Source of the DNA: Streptomyces thermolilacinus SPC6
Lineage (GTDB): Bacteria > Actinomycetota > Actinomycetes > Streptomycetales > Streptomycetaceae
DNA length: 64,000 nucleotides
Reading direction: 5' to 3'
NCBI RefSeq assembly: GCF_000478605.2
Contig: NZ_ASHX02000001.1
Coordinates: forward strand, 930,001 to 994,000
The notes under the pieces: model-generated
The model's database searches: none
Seen by the model: only the letters and a program-made list of their open reading frames with translations
What the model was told of the DNA's origin: nothing
Shown here: piece after piece, positions 7,350-15,129 of the stretch
How positions within the stretch are numbered: position 1 is the first letter of the stretch
Layout of the letters: every line of letters starts with the position of its first letter
Translations under genes and position numbers: made by a program

Positions 7350-9745
7350 AGCTCCAGTCCGGTCGCCGCGCGGATCGCCGCGAGGACGGCCGGGGTGGAC
7401 GACAGGGTGGGGGCCTCGCCGATGCCGCGCAGCCCGTAGGGGGCGTGGTCGTCGGCGAGTTCCAGCACGTCGACGGGGATGGTCGGCGTGTCGAGGATGG
7501 TGGGGATGAGGTAGTCCGTGAAGGAGGGGTTCCGCACCTTCGCGGTCTTCGGGTCTACGACGATCTCCTCCATCACGGCCATGCCGAGGCCCTGCGTGGT
7601 GCCGCCCTGGATCTGGCCGACGACGGACAGCGGGTTGAGTGCCTTGCCGACGTCCTGGGCGCAGGCCAGTTCGATGACCTTGACCAGGCCCAGTTCCGTG
7701 TCCACCTCCACGACGGCGCGGTGCGCGGCGAAGGAGTACTGGACGTGGCCGTTGCCCTGGCCGGTGCGCAGGTCGAACGGCTCGGTGGGGCGGTGCCGCC
7801 ACTCGGCCTCGACCTCGACCGTCTCGTCCTCCAGGACGTCCACCAGGTCGGCGAGGACCTCGCCGTTGTCGGTGACGACCTTGCCGCCCTCCAGGAGCAG
7901 TTCGGCGTGGGCCCAGGCCGGGTGGTAGGTGCCGAACTTGCGGCGGCCCAGCTCCAGGACCTTCTCACGGACCAGTTCGCAGGAGTTCTTGACGGCGCCG
8001 CCGGTGACGTACGTCTGGCGGGACGCGGAGGTGGAACCGGCGGAGCCGACCCGCGTGTCGGCGGGGTGGATGGTGACCTGTGTGACGCCGAGCTCCGTGC
8101 GGGCGATCTGGGCGTGGACGGTGACGCCGCCCTGGCCGACCTCCGCCATCGCGGTGTGGACGGTGGCGACGGCCTCGCCGTTGATGACCTCCATGCGCAC
8201 CCGGGCGGTGGAGTAGTCGTCGAAGCCCTCGGAGAAGCCGACGTTCTTGATGCCGACGGCGTAGCCGACGCCGCGTACGACGCCCTCGCCGTGCGTGGTG
8301 TTGGACAGACCGCCGGGCAGGGCGCGCACATCGGCGCCCGCGGTGGTCTCCCACTGGCGCTCCGGCGGCAGCGGCCGGGCCTTGACGCGGCGCAGCAGCT
8401 CGGCGACGGGGGCCGGGGAGTCCACGGGCTGCCCGGTCGGCATGATCGTGCCCTGCTCCATCGCGTTGAGGCGGCGGAACTCGACCGGGTCCATGCCGAG
8501 CTTCGCGGCGAGCTTGTCCATCTGCGCCTCGTACGCGAAGCACGCCTGGACGGCGCCGAAGCCGCGCATGGCGCCGCAGGGCGGGTTGTTCGTGTAGAGG
8601 GCGATGGACTCGATGTCCACGTCGTCGATGACGTACGGGCCCGCCGACAGGGAGGCGGCGTTGCCGACGACGGCCGGGGAGGCGGAGGCGTAGGCGCCGC
8701 CGTCCAGGACGATGCGGCACTTCATGTGGGTGAGCTTGCCGTCCTTGGTGGCGCCGTGCTCGTAGTACAGCTTCGCCGGGTGGCGGTGGACGTGCCCGAA
8801 GAACGACTCGTACCGGTTGTAGACGATCTTGACGGGCTTGCCGGTGCGCAGGGCGAGCAGGCAGGCGTGGATCTGCATGGACAGGTCCTCGCGGCCGCCG
8901 AAGGCGCCGCCGACGCCGGAGAGCGTCATACGGACCTTCTCCTCGGGCAGGCCGAGGACGGGCGCGATCTGGCGAAGGTCGGAGTGCAGCCACTGCGTGG
9001 CGATGTACAGGTCGACGCCGCCGTCCTCGGCGGGCACGGCGAGGCCGGACTCGGGGCCGAGGAACGCCTGGTCCTGCATGCCGAAGGTGTACTCGCCCTC
9101 GACGATCACGTCGGCGCGGGCGCGGGCGGACTCGACGTCGCCGCGGATGATCGGCTGGCGGTGGACGATGTTGGGGTGCGGGACGTGTCCGGCGTGGTGG
9201 TCGTCGCGGCCGGGGTGGAGGACCGGCGCGTCGGGGGCGAGGGCGGACGCCTCGTCGGTGACGACGGGCAGCTCACGGTACTCGACCTTGATCTTGGCGG
9301 CGGCGCGGCGGGCGGTCTCCGGGTGGTCGGCGGCGACGACGGCGACGGGTTCGCCGTGGTGGCGTACGACGCGGTGGGCGAGGACCGGGGTGTCCTGGAT
9401 CTCCAGGCCGTAGTTCTTCACCTCGGTGGGCAGGTCGTCGTAGGTGAGGACGGCGTACACGCCGGCCTGGGCGAGGGCCTCGGAGGTGTCGATGGAGACG
9501 ATCTCGGCGTGGGCGACGGGCGAGCGGAGGATCTGGCCCCACAGCATGTCCTCGTGCCACATGTCGGAGGAGTAGGCGAACTCTCCGGTGACCTTGAGGG
9601 TGCCGTCGGGGCGGAGGGTGGACTCGCCGATGCCGCCCTTGGTTCCCCGGACGCCCTGGGTGACCTTGGTGGGGGTGCCGGCGGGGGCCGCGGCGGCGCG
9701 GGCCGCCCGGTCGGTCTTCGCAGTGGTGTGCGCGGTGGTGGTCAT
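7304..9745 (-). CDS. Xanthine dehydrogenase, molybdopterin-binding subunit
   Basis: An 813-residue large subunit of a three-subunit xanthine dehydrogenase, which hydroxylates hypoxanthine/xanthine to urate. It is cytoplasmic and binds the molybdopterin cofactor. After a variable N-terminus comes the aldehyde oxidase/xanthine dehydrogenase a/b hammerhead (VTGEFAYSSDMWHEDMLWG region). The molybdopterin domain follows, with GGAFGGRED near residue 270, PCGAMRGFGAVQACFAYE, and the C-terminal LRGIGEAP carrying the catalytic Glu. The ATG at 9745 follows the FeS subunit stop by 5 bp. The order FAD - FeS - Mo on one strand and the divergent pucR gene support a purine-catabolic role of the Puc/Xdh type. 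Confidence 0.93.
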   Translation of the reverse strand: MTTTAHTTAKTDRAARAAAAPAGTPTKVTQGVRGTKGGIGESTLRPDGTLKVTGEFAYSSDMWHEDMLWGQILRSPVAHAEIVSIDTSEALAQAGVYAVLTYDDLPTEVKNYGLEIQDTPVLAHRVVRHHGEPVAVVAADHPETARRAAAKIKVEYRELPVVTDEASALAPDAPVLHPGRDDHHAGHVPHPNIVHRQPIIRGDVESARARADVIVEGEYTFGMQDQAFLGPESGLAVPAEDGGVDLYIATQWLHSDLRQIAPVLGLPEEKVRMTLSGVGGAFGGREDLSMQIHACLLALRTGKPVKIVYNRYESFFGHVHRHPAKLYYEHGATKDGKLTHMKCRIVLDGGAYASASPAVVGNAASLSAGPYVIDDVDIESIALYTNNPPCGAMRGFGAVQACFAYEAQMDKLAAKLGMDPVEFRRLNAMEQGTIMPTGQPVDSPAPVAELLRRVKARPLPPERQWETTAGADVRALPGGLSNTTHGEGVVRGVGYAVGIKNVGFSEGFDDYSTARVRMEVINGEAVATVHTAMAEVGQGGVTVHAQIARTELGVTQVTIHPADTRVGSAGSTSASRQTYVTGGAVKNSCELVREKVLELGRRKFGTYHPAWAHAELLLEGGKVVTDNGEVLADLVDVLEDETVEVEAEWRHRPTEPFDLRTGQGNGHVQYSFAAHRAVVEVDTELGLVKVIELACAQDVGKALNPLSVVGQIQGGTTQGLGMAVMEEIVVDPKTAKVRNPSFTDYLIPTILDTPTIPVDVLELADDHAPYGLRGIGEAPTLSSTPAVLAAIRAATGLELNRTPVRPEHLTGTA

Positions 9746-9750
9746 GGGGG

Positions 9751-10341
9751 TCAGACCGCCTCTCCCTGACGTTCCTGACGGGCGGCCGCGAGGCGGACGG
9801 CGTCCAGGATCTTCTCGTAGCCGGTGCAGCGGCAGAGGTTGCCGGAGAGCGCTTCCCGGATGTCCTCGTCCGTCGGGGACGGGTTGCGCTCCAGCATCTC
9901 GTCGGCCGCGACGAGCAGACCGGGGGTGCAGAAGCCGCACTGCACGGCGCCCGCGTCGATGAACGCCTGCTGGATCGGCGACAGCTCGGCGCCCTCGCCG
10001 GTCTGCGAGTCGGTGCCGCGCGCCGACCAGTTCTTCGCCTCGTCCAGGCCGGTGCCGTCGCCGCAGGAGTGGGTACGCCCCTGGGCGCGCTGCCGGGCGT
10101 GGTCGGCGAGGCCCTCGACGGTGACGACCTCGCGGCCCTCGACCTGGCCCGCGGCGACCAGGCAGGAGCAGACGGGCACGCCGTCGAGACGGACCGTGCA
10201 GGAGCCGCACTCGCCCTGCTCGCAGGCGTTCTTGGAGCCGGGCAGGCCCAGGCGCTCGCGCAGGACGTACAGGAGGGACTCGCCCTCCCACACGTCGTCG
10301 GCCTGCTGGGGGCGGCCGTTGACCGTGAAATTGACGCGCAT
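9751..10341 (-). CDS. Xanthine dehydrogenase, [2Fe-2S] iron-sulfur subunit
   Basis: A 196-residue electron-transfer subunit. The plant-type ferredoxin domain has CEQGECGSCTVRLDG and a following PVCSC Cys. The C-terminal [2Fe-2S]-binding four-helix domain has CGFCTPGLL and NLCRCTGYEKI. Together these ligate the two clusters that pass electrons from the molybdenum site to FAD. The ATG at 10341 starts just 2 bp after the stop of the FAD subunit, so translation is coupled. The loop between the two domains (around residues 85-110, with HSCGDG) is longer than in many homologues and adds an extra Cys; this is seen in actinobacterial members and is not obviously a ligand. Confidence 0.93.
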   Translation of the reverse strand: MRVNFTVNGRPQQADDVWEGESLLYVLRERLGLPGSKNACEQGECGSCTVRLDGVPVCSCLVAAGQVEGREVVTVEGLADHARQRAQGRTHSCGDGTGLDEAKNWSARGTDSQTGEGAELSPIQQAFIDAGAVQCGFCTPGLLVAADEMLERNPSPTDEDIREALSGNLCRCTGYEKILDAVRLAAARQERQGEAV

Positions 10342-10343
10342 GG

Positions 10344-11234
10344 TTATGCCGCTCCTTCCAGCGTGCGGGCGCTGCCCCGGTACTGCTCCCAGGTCCAGCC
10401 GAGGGTGCGGCGGGCCATGATGCCGACGGCGTGCCGCCGGTACCGGGCGGTGCCGCGTACGTCGTCGATCGGGTTGCAGGCCGCGGCGGCGAGCTCGGCG
10501 AACTGCTTCGCGATCGACGGGGTGATGATCTTGCCGCTGTCCCAGAAGCCGCCCTCTTCCAGCGCGGCGTTCAGGAACTCCTCGGCCTCCCGCGCGCGGA
10601 TCGGCGTGGGCGCGGCGGAGCCGATGCCCGTGCGGACCGTGCGGGTCTCCGGGTGGAGCGAGATGCCGAAGGCGCAGACGGCGATCACCATGGCGTTGCG
10701 GGTACCCACCTTGGAGTACTGCTGCGGGCCGTCGGCCTTCTTGATGTGGATGGTCTTGATGAGCTCGTCCGGCTCCAGGGCGTTGCGCTTCACGCCCGTG
10801 TAGAACGCGTCGATGGGGATGAAGCGGGTGCCGCGCACCGACTCCACCTCGACCTCGGCTCCGGCGGCGAGCAGCGCCGGGTGGGCGTCCCCGGCCGGGG
10901 ACGCGGTGCCCAGGTTGCCGCCGACGCCGCCGCGGTTGCGGATCTGCGGGGAGGCGACGGTGTGGGAGGCCAGGGCGAGGCCGGGCAGCTCGGCGCGCAG
11001 GTGTTCCATGATGCGGGTGTACGGGACGGAGGCGCCCAGGCGGACGTTCTCCTCGCCGACCTCCCACTCGCCGAGCGGCTCGATGCGGTTGAGGTCCAGG
11101 AGGTACTCGGGCCGCCGGTGGTCGAAGTTGATCTCGACCATGACATCGGTGCCACCCGCGATGGGCACAGCTGTGGGGTGCTCCGCCTTGGCGGCGAGCG
11201 CCTCCTCCCAGCTGGCGGGGCGAAGGAAGTCCAT
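10344..11234 (-). CDS. Xanthine dehydrogenase, FAD-binding subunit
   Basis: A 296-residue FAD-binding medium subunit that accepts electrons from the iron-sulfur clusters and reduces NAD+. The N-terminal FAD-binding segment is VPIAGGTDVMVEINFDHRRP. The second FAD motif, IRNRGGVGGNLGTASPAGD, comes near residue 105, followed by the CO-dehydrogenase-flavoprotein C-terminal domain (VGTRNAMVIAV, GIGSAAPTPIRA). It is the first gene of the leftward xdh operon. Its ATG at 11234 lies 285 bp from the divergent pucR gene, so operon and regulator share a control region. Confidence 0.93.
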   Translation of the reverse strand: MDFLRPASWEEALAAKAEHPTAVPIAGGTDVMVEINFDHRRPEYLLDLNRIEPLGEWEVGEENVRLGASVPYTRIMEHLRAELPGLALASHTVASPQIRNRGGVGGNLGTASPAGDAHPALLAAGAEVEVESVRGTRFIPIDAFYTGVKRNALEPDELIKTIHIKKADGPQQYSKVGTRNAMVIAVCAFGISLHPETRTVRTGIGSAAPTPIRAREAEEFLNAALEEGGFWDSGKIITPSIAKQFAELAAAACNPIDDVRGTARYRRHAVGIMARRTLGWTWEQYRGSARTLEGAA

Positions 11235-11300
11235 GAGTGGCTCTCTTTGATCGGTGTGATCGGGATGTCCTCCGGGGTCGGGGACGGCCGGCCCGGGGGC

Positions 11301-11318
11301 GTGTTCATCTGGTGTTCA
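11301..11318. promoter_or_regulatory. Candidate regulator site in the xdh/pucR divergent region
   Basis: GTGTTCA occurs twice in direct orientation at 11301 and 11312, one helical turn (11 bp) apart, within the shared intergenic region 66-84 bp from the xdh operon start. The whole block is flanked by CG and CG(C). A helically phased direct repeat is the sort of site a multimeric regulator such as PucR could bind, but this is inference. Confidence 0.3.
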
Positions 11319-11383
11319 CGCTTGGTGGGCCCAGTACACCCACCGGTGCTCCACCCGGTGCAGTCACCGAAACCATGAAGGAG

Positions 11384-11414
11384 TTGGCTGGCGGCACCCG
11401 GCGTCTTGTAGATT
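11384..11414 (+). promoter_or_regulatory. Probable sigma-70-type promoter of pucR
   Basis: TTGGCT (11384-11389) and TAGATT (11409-11414) are separated by 19 bp. They lie about 105 bp before the pucR start and would give a roughly 100-nt leader. The local sequence is notably less G/C-rich than its surroundings. Confidence 0.45.
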
Positions 11415-11519
11415 CGAACGAAACGCGAGGATGGCTGTCCTCTTCGTTTTCCCCCGGGAACGGTGACGCGGGTCACCGCTCCTGTTGAGACACCCACGAG
11501 AAGGATCGGCGGCAACGAC

Positions 11520-13283
11520 ATGCGGCTGCGCGCACTGCTGGAGACCGACGCGCTGGGGCTGCGGCTGCTCGGCGGCGAGGACGAGCTGGACCGCACCGTG
11601 CGCGGCGTCATGACCACGGACCTCAGGGACCCCAGCCGTTATCTGTCGGGCGGTGAGCTGGTCCTGACCGGTCTGGCGTGGCGGCGGGACGCGGCGGACT
11701 CGGAGCCGTTCGTACGGATCCTGGCGGCGGCCGGGGTGGCGGGGCTCGCGGCCGGTGAGGCCGAGCTCGGCGCGATCCCGGACGATCTGGTGCAGGCGTG
11801 TTCCCGCCACCGGCTGCCGCTGTTCGCGGTCCACGAGTCCGTCGCGTTCGCAACGATCACGGAGCATGTCGTTCGACAGGTGTCCGGTGAGCGCGCCGGG
11901 GACCTCGCCGCCGTGGTGGACCGGCACCGGCGGCTGATGACGTCCGGACCGGCGGGCGGCGGCCCCGAGGTCGTCCTCGACCTGCTCGGCACGGACCTGG
12001 ACCTGCGCGCCTGGGTGCTGTCCCCGACAGGGCGGTGCGTCGCCGGGGCGGGGGCGCCGCTGCCTCCCGCGACGGCCGCCGCGCTGGCCGGTGAGCACCT
12101 GGCGGCGACGCGCGGCGGGCGGCGCGGCCCGCACCGGGCGCAGGTGGCGGGGACGACGTACTCGCTGTTCCCGATCCGCAACACCGGGCGCGGTGCCGCC
12201 CCGGCGGTGCGGGACGTGCGCGAGACGGTGCTGTCGGACTGGCTGCTCGCCGTGGAGGCGGACGCGGGCGACTGGCCCGCCGCCCGGCTGGACCTCCTCC
12301 AGGGCGTGACGCAGCTGATCGCGGTGGAGAGGGACCGGCGGGACGCCGCCCGTACGGTACGCAGGCGGCTCGCCCAGGAGGTGCTGGAGCTGGTGCAGAC
12401 GGGCGCCGCACCCGCCGAGGTCGCCGCACGGCTGCGGGTGGCCGCGCCGGTGCTGCTGCCGGGGCTCGGCACGGCGCCGCACTGGCAGGTCGTGGTGGCC
12501 CGCGTGGAGTGGGGCGGCGACGGCACGGTGGAGGCGGGCCCGGTCGCGCAGGCGCTGCTGGAGGAGGTGCTCGTCGATCCGGCGACGACGGGCGCGGACT
12601 CGGCCGACCGGATCGCCGTGGCGCACTCCGGGGACGAGGCGATCGCGCTCGTACCGCTCCCGGCCGTCCCCGCGGAGCCCGCGTCCGAAGGGCCGTCGGG
12701 CGAGGACGGCGACGCGGCGGCCGACGGGGCGGAGGCGGCGGGCGCCGCGGGAGGCGGGGCCGAGGGCGCGGCGGACGGCGCGGGGCCGGGGCTGCACGCG
12801 GACCGGCTGCTGGCCGCCGTGCGGGCGCCGCTGTCGGCGGGCCTCGGCGACGACGGGCGGCTCACGCTGGGCGTCAGCGCGGCCGTCACCTCGGCGGAGG
12901 GCCTGCGCGGCGCCCTGGAGGAGGCCCGGCACGCCCGCCGGGTCGCGGCGGCGCGCCCCGGCCGGGTCTGCGCGGCGGGCCACCACGAGCTGGCGTCGCA
13001 CGTGCTGCTGCTGCCGTTCGTCCCGGACGACGTGCGGCGCGCGTTCACGGCACGGCTGCTGGACCCGCTGCGCGACTACGACCGGCGCCACCGCGCGGAG
13101 CTGATCCCGACGCTGGAGGCGTTCCTCGACTGCGACGGCTCGTGGACCCGCTGCGCGTCCCGGCTGCACCTGCACGTCAACACGCTGCGCTACCGGGTGG
13201 GCCGCATCGAACAGCTGACGGGCCGCGACCTGTCCCGCCTGGAGGACAAGCTGGACTTCTTCCTGGCGCTGCGCATGTCCTGA
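11520..13283 (+). CDS. pucR: PucR family transcriptional regulator of purine catabolism
   Basis: A 587-residue DNA-binding regulator. The N-terminal PucR-type sensor (about residues 1-125) opens MRLRALLETDALGLRLLGG and includes LDRTVRGVMTTDLRDPSRYLSGGELVLTGLAW in family form. The middle region is GGDEF-like/CdaR-like. A low-complexity Ala/Gly/Asp/Glu insert at about residues 385-425 is species-specific. The C-terminus holds the PucR helix-turn-helix LEAFLDCDGSWTRCASRLHLHVNTLRYRV..RIEQLTGRDL. The ATG at 11520 follows GAAGGA. It is divergent from the xdh operon, so it most likely controls it in response to a purine or nitrogen signal. Confidence 0.93.
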   Translation: MRLRALLETDALGLRLLGGEDELDRTVRGVMTTDLRDPSRYLSGGELVLTGLAWRRDAADSEPFVRILAAAGVAGLAAGEAELGAIPDDLVQACSRHRLPLFAVHESVAFATITEHVVRQVSGERAGDLAAVVDRHRRLMTSGPAGGGPEVVLDLLGTDLDLRAWVLSPTGRCVAGAGAPLPPATAAALAGEHLAATRGGRRGPHRAQVAGTTYSLFPIRNTGRGAAPAVRDVRETVLSDWLLAVEADAGDWPAARLDLLQGVTQLIAVERDRRDAARTVRRRLAQEVLELVQTGAAPAEVAARLRVAAPVLLPGLGTAPHWQVVVARVEWGGDGTVEAGPVAQALLEEVLVDPATTGADSADRIAVAHSGDEAIALVPLPAVPAEPASEGPSGEDGDAAADGAEAAGAAGGGAEGAADGAGPGLHADRLLAAVRAPLSAGLGDDGRLTLGVSAAVTSAEGLRGALEEARHARRVAAARPGRVCAAGHHELASHVLLLPFVPDDVRRAFTARLLDPLRDYDRRHRAELIPTLEAFLDCDGSWTRCASRLHLHVNTLRYRVGRIEQLTGRDLSRLEDKLDFFLALRMS

Positions 13284-13548
13284 CGGTTCGCCAGCCGGTG
13301 GGCGGCGCCCCGTCCCCGTCGGGAGCGGGCTGCGAACCCCGTACCCGCCGGGAACGGCGTGCGAACGCCCGGGCGTTCCGGCATAGTTGGCGTCCGAGAA
13401 CCTCGCTGGGGGAAGCCCGACGCGGTACCGGCGTGCCGGGTACCGCCACCACGCGGCTCGCCCGCCTCCCTGGAGCGCCCGGCCGCCCGGGTGCGGGGCC
13501 ACCGATGGCCCGCCCGTCAGCGAAAGTGACGTTACGAGGAGAGCGCTG

Positions 13549-14490
13549 ATGGCCGCCGGTGACGGCAAGACACCGGTCGGGGCGACCGACTTCCCGGCAC
13601 CCGGGCCGCCCGGACCGCGCACGTCCCCCACGCCGGTGCCGCCGGTACCGCCGAGGGGCCCGGCCGTCCGAACTCCCGGTGACCGGTCGGTGGCCGCGGG
13701 CGGCAACGCCCGGACCGTCATCACCGGCGACAACGTCACCCATGTGCACCTGGGCCTGGGGGCCGCGGTGATCGTGGCCGCCCTCGCACTCGGCGGTGTC
13801 GCGGCCGCCTGGTACTGGCCCGGTCCGGCCGAAAACGGGTCTCCGGCGGGCGGTAGGCCGCCTCTGGCCGTCACGACACGGTTTGCGCCGAACCCGGAAC
13901 ACTGCGACGGCTGGATCTTCCCCGGCCGACTGCCCGGCGCCGTTCCCGTACCCGCCGGTGCGCCCACGGCCGAGTGGGCCCACGCCCAAGGCGGCGTCGA
14001 CGGTGGCCGTACCGCACTCCGGCTGGTGGTGCAGGGCACCGGTGACCACGACGTCGTACTACTGGGCCTGCGCGCCGTCGAGCAGCGCGAGACGCGGCTC
14101 GCCCCCGGCACCACGGTGGCCCTGCGCCTCGGCTGCGGCGGCGACCTGGAGGAGCGCCACTACCAGGTGCGGCTCGGGGAACCCCACGAGGACGTCACCC
14201 TCGTGGTGCCCGAGGAGGACGGCTCGGCGCGGCGCGTCGAGAAGCCGTTCGGGTACACGGTGTCCGCCACGGACGCGGAGGTGTTCTCCATCGAGGCCCT
14301 CGCCCCCGACGAGCCCGACCGGGTCGCGTGCGACTGCGTGGTCACGTGGAAACTCGCCCTCGACTGGGCGTACAAGGGCGAGCAGGGCACGCTCATCGTG
14401 GACGACCGGGGCGCGCCCTTCCGGACCGGGGACCTCTCCCCCGGCCACCCGTACCCCCATGTGGTCAAGGCGGGCCTGTCCTGGCGGTAG
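13549..14490 (+). CDS. Membrane-anchored protein with AAGG..TGD motif
   Basis: A 313-residue protein without a functional name. The ATG at 13549 follows an ACGAGGAGAG Shine-Dalgarno. Residues 1-45 are Pro/Gly-rich. Near residue 50 comes the motif GDRSVAAGGNARTVITGDN, which recurs in the next gene. A single transmembrane helix (LGAAVIVAALALGGVAAAWYW) follows, then a roughly 210-residue C-terminal domain rich in beta-type sequence. That domain has Cys in EHCDGW, RLGCGG and ACDCVV and would lie outside the cell if the N-terminus is cytoplasmic. The motif is one I associate with actinobacterial signalling and conflict proteins. The following gene shares it, and the two may work together. No enzymatic residues are recognisable. 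Confidence 0.7.
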   Translation: MAAGDGKTPVGATDFPAPGPPGPRTSPTPVPPVPPRGPAVRTPGDRSVAAGGNARTVITGDNVTHVHLGLGAAVIVAALALGGVAAAWYWPGPAENGSPAGGRPPLAVTTRFAPNPEHCDGWIFPGRLPGAVPVPAGAPTAEWAHAQGGVDGGRTALRLVVQGTGDHDVVLLGLRAVEQRETRLAPGTTVALRLGCGGDLEERHYQVRLGEPHEDVTLVVPEEDGSARRVEKPFGYTVSATDAEVFSIEALAPDEPDRVACDCVVTWKLALDWAYKGEQGTLIVDDRGAPFRTGDLSPGHPYPHVVKAGLSWR

Positions 14491-14580
14491 CGGCACGGCC
14501 CGGCCGCGCGGATGCGGAACGCCCGCCGCCGGATGGGAGTTTGGGGCGTATCGAGGCGACGACTGCGTCATGATGTCCGT

Positions 14581-15027
14581 ATGACGCGACAGCGGAAGGT
14601 GCTGGCCTGGACCGCGATGGTCCTCGGCGGCCTGCTCGCATTCGGAGCGCTGACGGCCCTGGTCGTGCGGGACCTCGACACGGCGGACAAACTCGCCAGC
14701 GTGCTCGGCGCCCTGGCGGGCGCGGCTGGCCTGGCGGTGTCGCTGCGCGCGCTGTCCCGCCGGGCTCCGGAGCCCGCCGCCACCGGGCCGGTGGTGACCA
14801 CGGAGGGAGAGCGGTCGGTCGCCGCGGGCGGGACGATCTCCGGCACGGTCATCACCGGGGACGGACGGAGCGTCGGCCCCCTGCCGCCGCCCTCGTGCGG
14901 TGCCCGGCCTGCCCCGGGCCCCCCGGCCGACGTCTGGGTCCCCGAGGTCCGGACCCCGGGTGCGCGGTCCGTCGGCGCGGGCGGGGACATCTCCGGGACC
15001 GTGGTGACCGGCGACGGCGGGTCCTGA
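14581..15027 (+). CDS. Small two-helix membrane protein with duplicated AAGG..TGD motif
   Basis: A 148-residue protein. A basic MTRQRK start is followed by a first transmembrane helix (TAMVLGGLLAFGALTALVV) and a second hydrophobic stretch (LASVLGALAGAAGLAVSL). The cytoplasmic tail carries two copies of a motif: GERSVAAGGTISGTVITGDG near residue 77 and GARSVGAGGDISGTVVTGDG at the C-terminus, joined by a Pro-rich linker. The regular hydrophobic spacing (V-A-G-I-G-V-I-G) suggests short beta-solenoid or beta-hairpin elements used for protein-protein contact. It follows the gene at 13549 by 90 bp and shares its motif. Function unknown. Confidence 0.65.
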   Translation: MTRQRKVLAWTAMVLGGLLAFGALTALVVRDLDTADKLASVLGALAGAAGLAVSLRALSRRAPEPAATGPVVTTEGERSVAAGGTISGTVITGDGRSVGPLPPPSCGARPAPGPPADVWVPEVRTPGARSVGAGGDISGTVVTGDGGS

Positions 15028-15129
15028 CCCCACCGGGCCTGGCCCTCACCATCACCGAGGGAGCCGGCGCACCGGACGGCCCACACCCTGGACCGCCCCG
15101 CCTACGGCGCCCGCGCCCAGGCCGTCACG

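Noticed and set aside
7187..9769. Long open frame on the plus strand opposite the molybdenum subunit
   Set aside because: Its composition is Val/Gly/Asp/Arg-rich as expected from antisense of a high-GC gene, it has no domain, and the opposite strand encodes a full xanthine dehydrogenase subunit.
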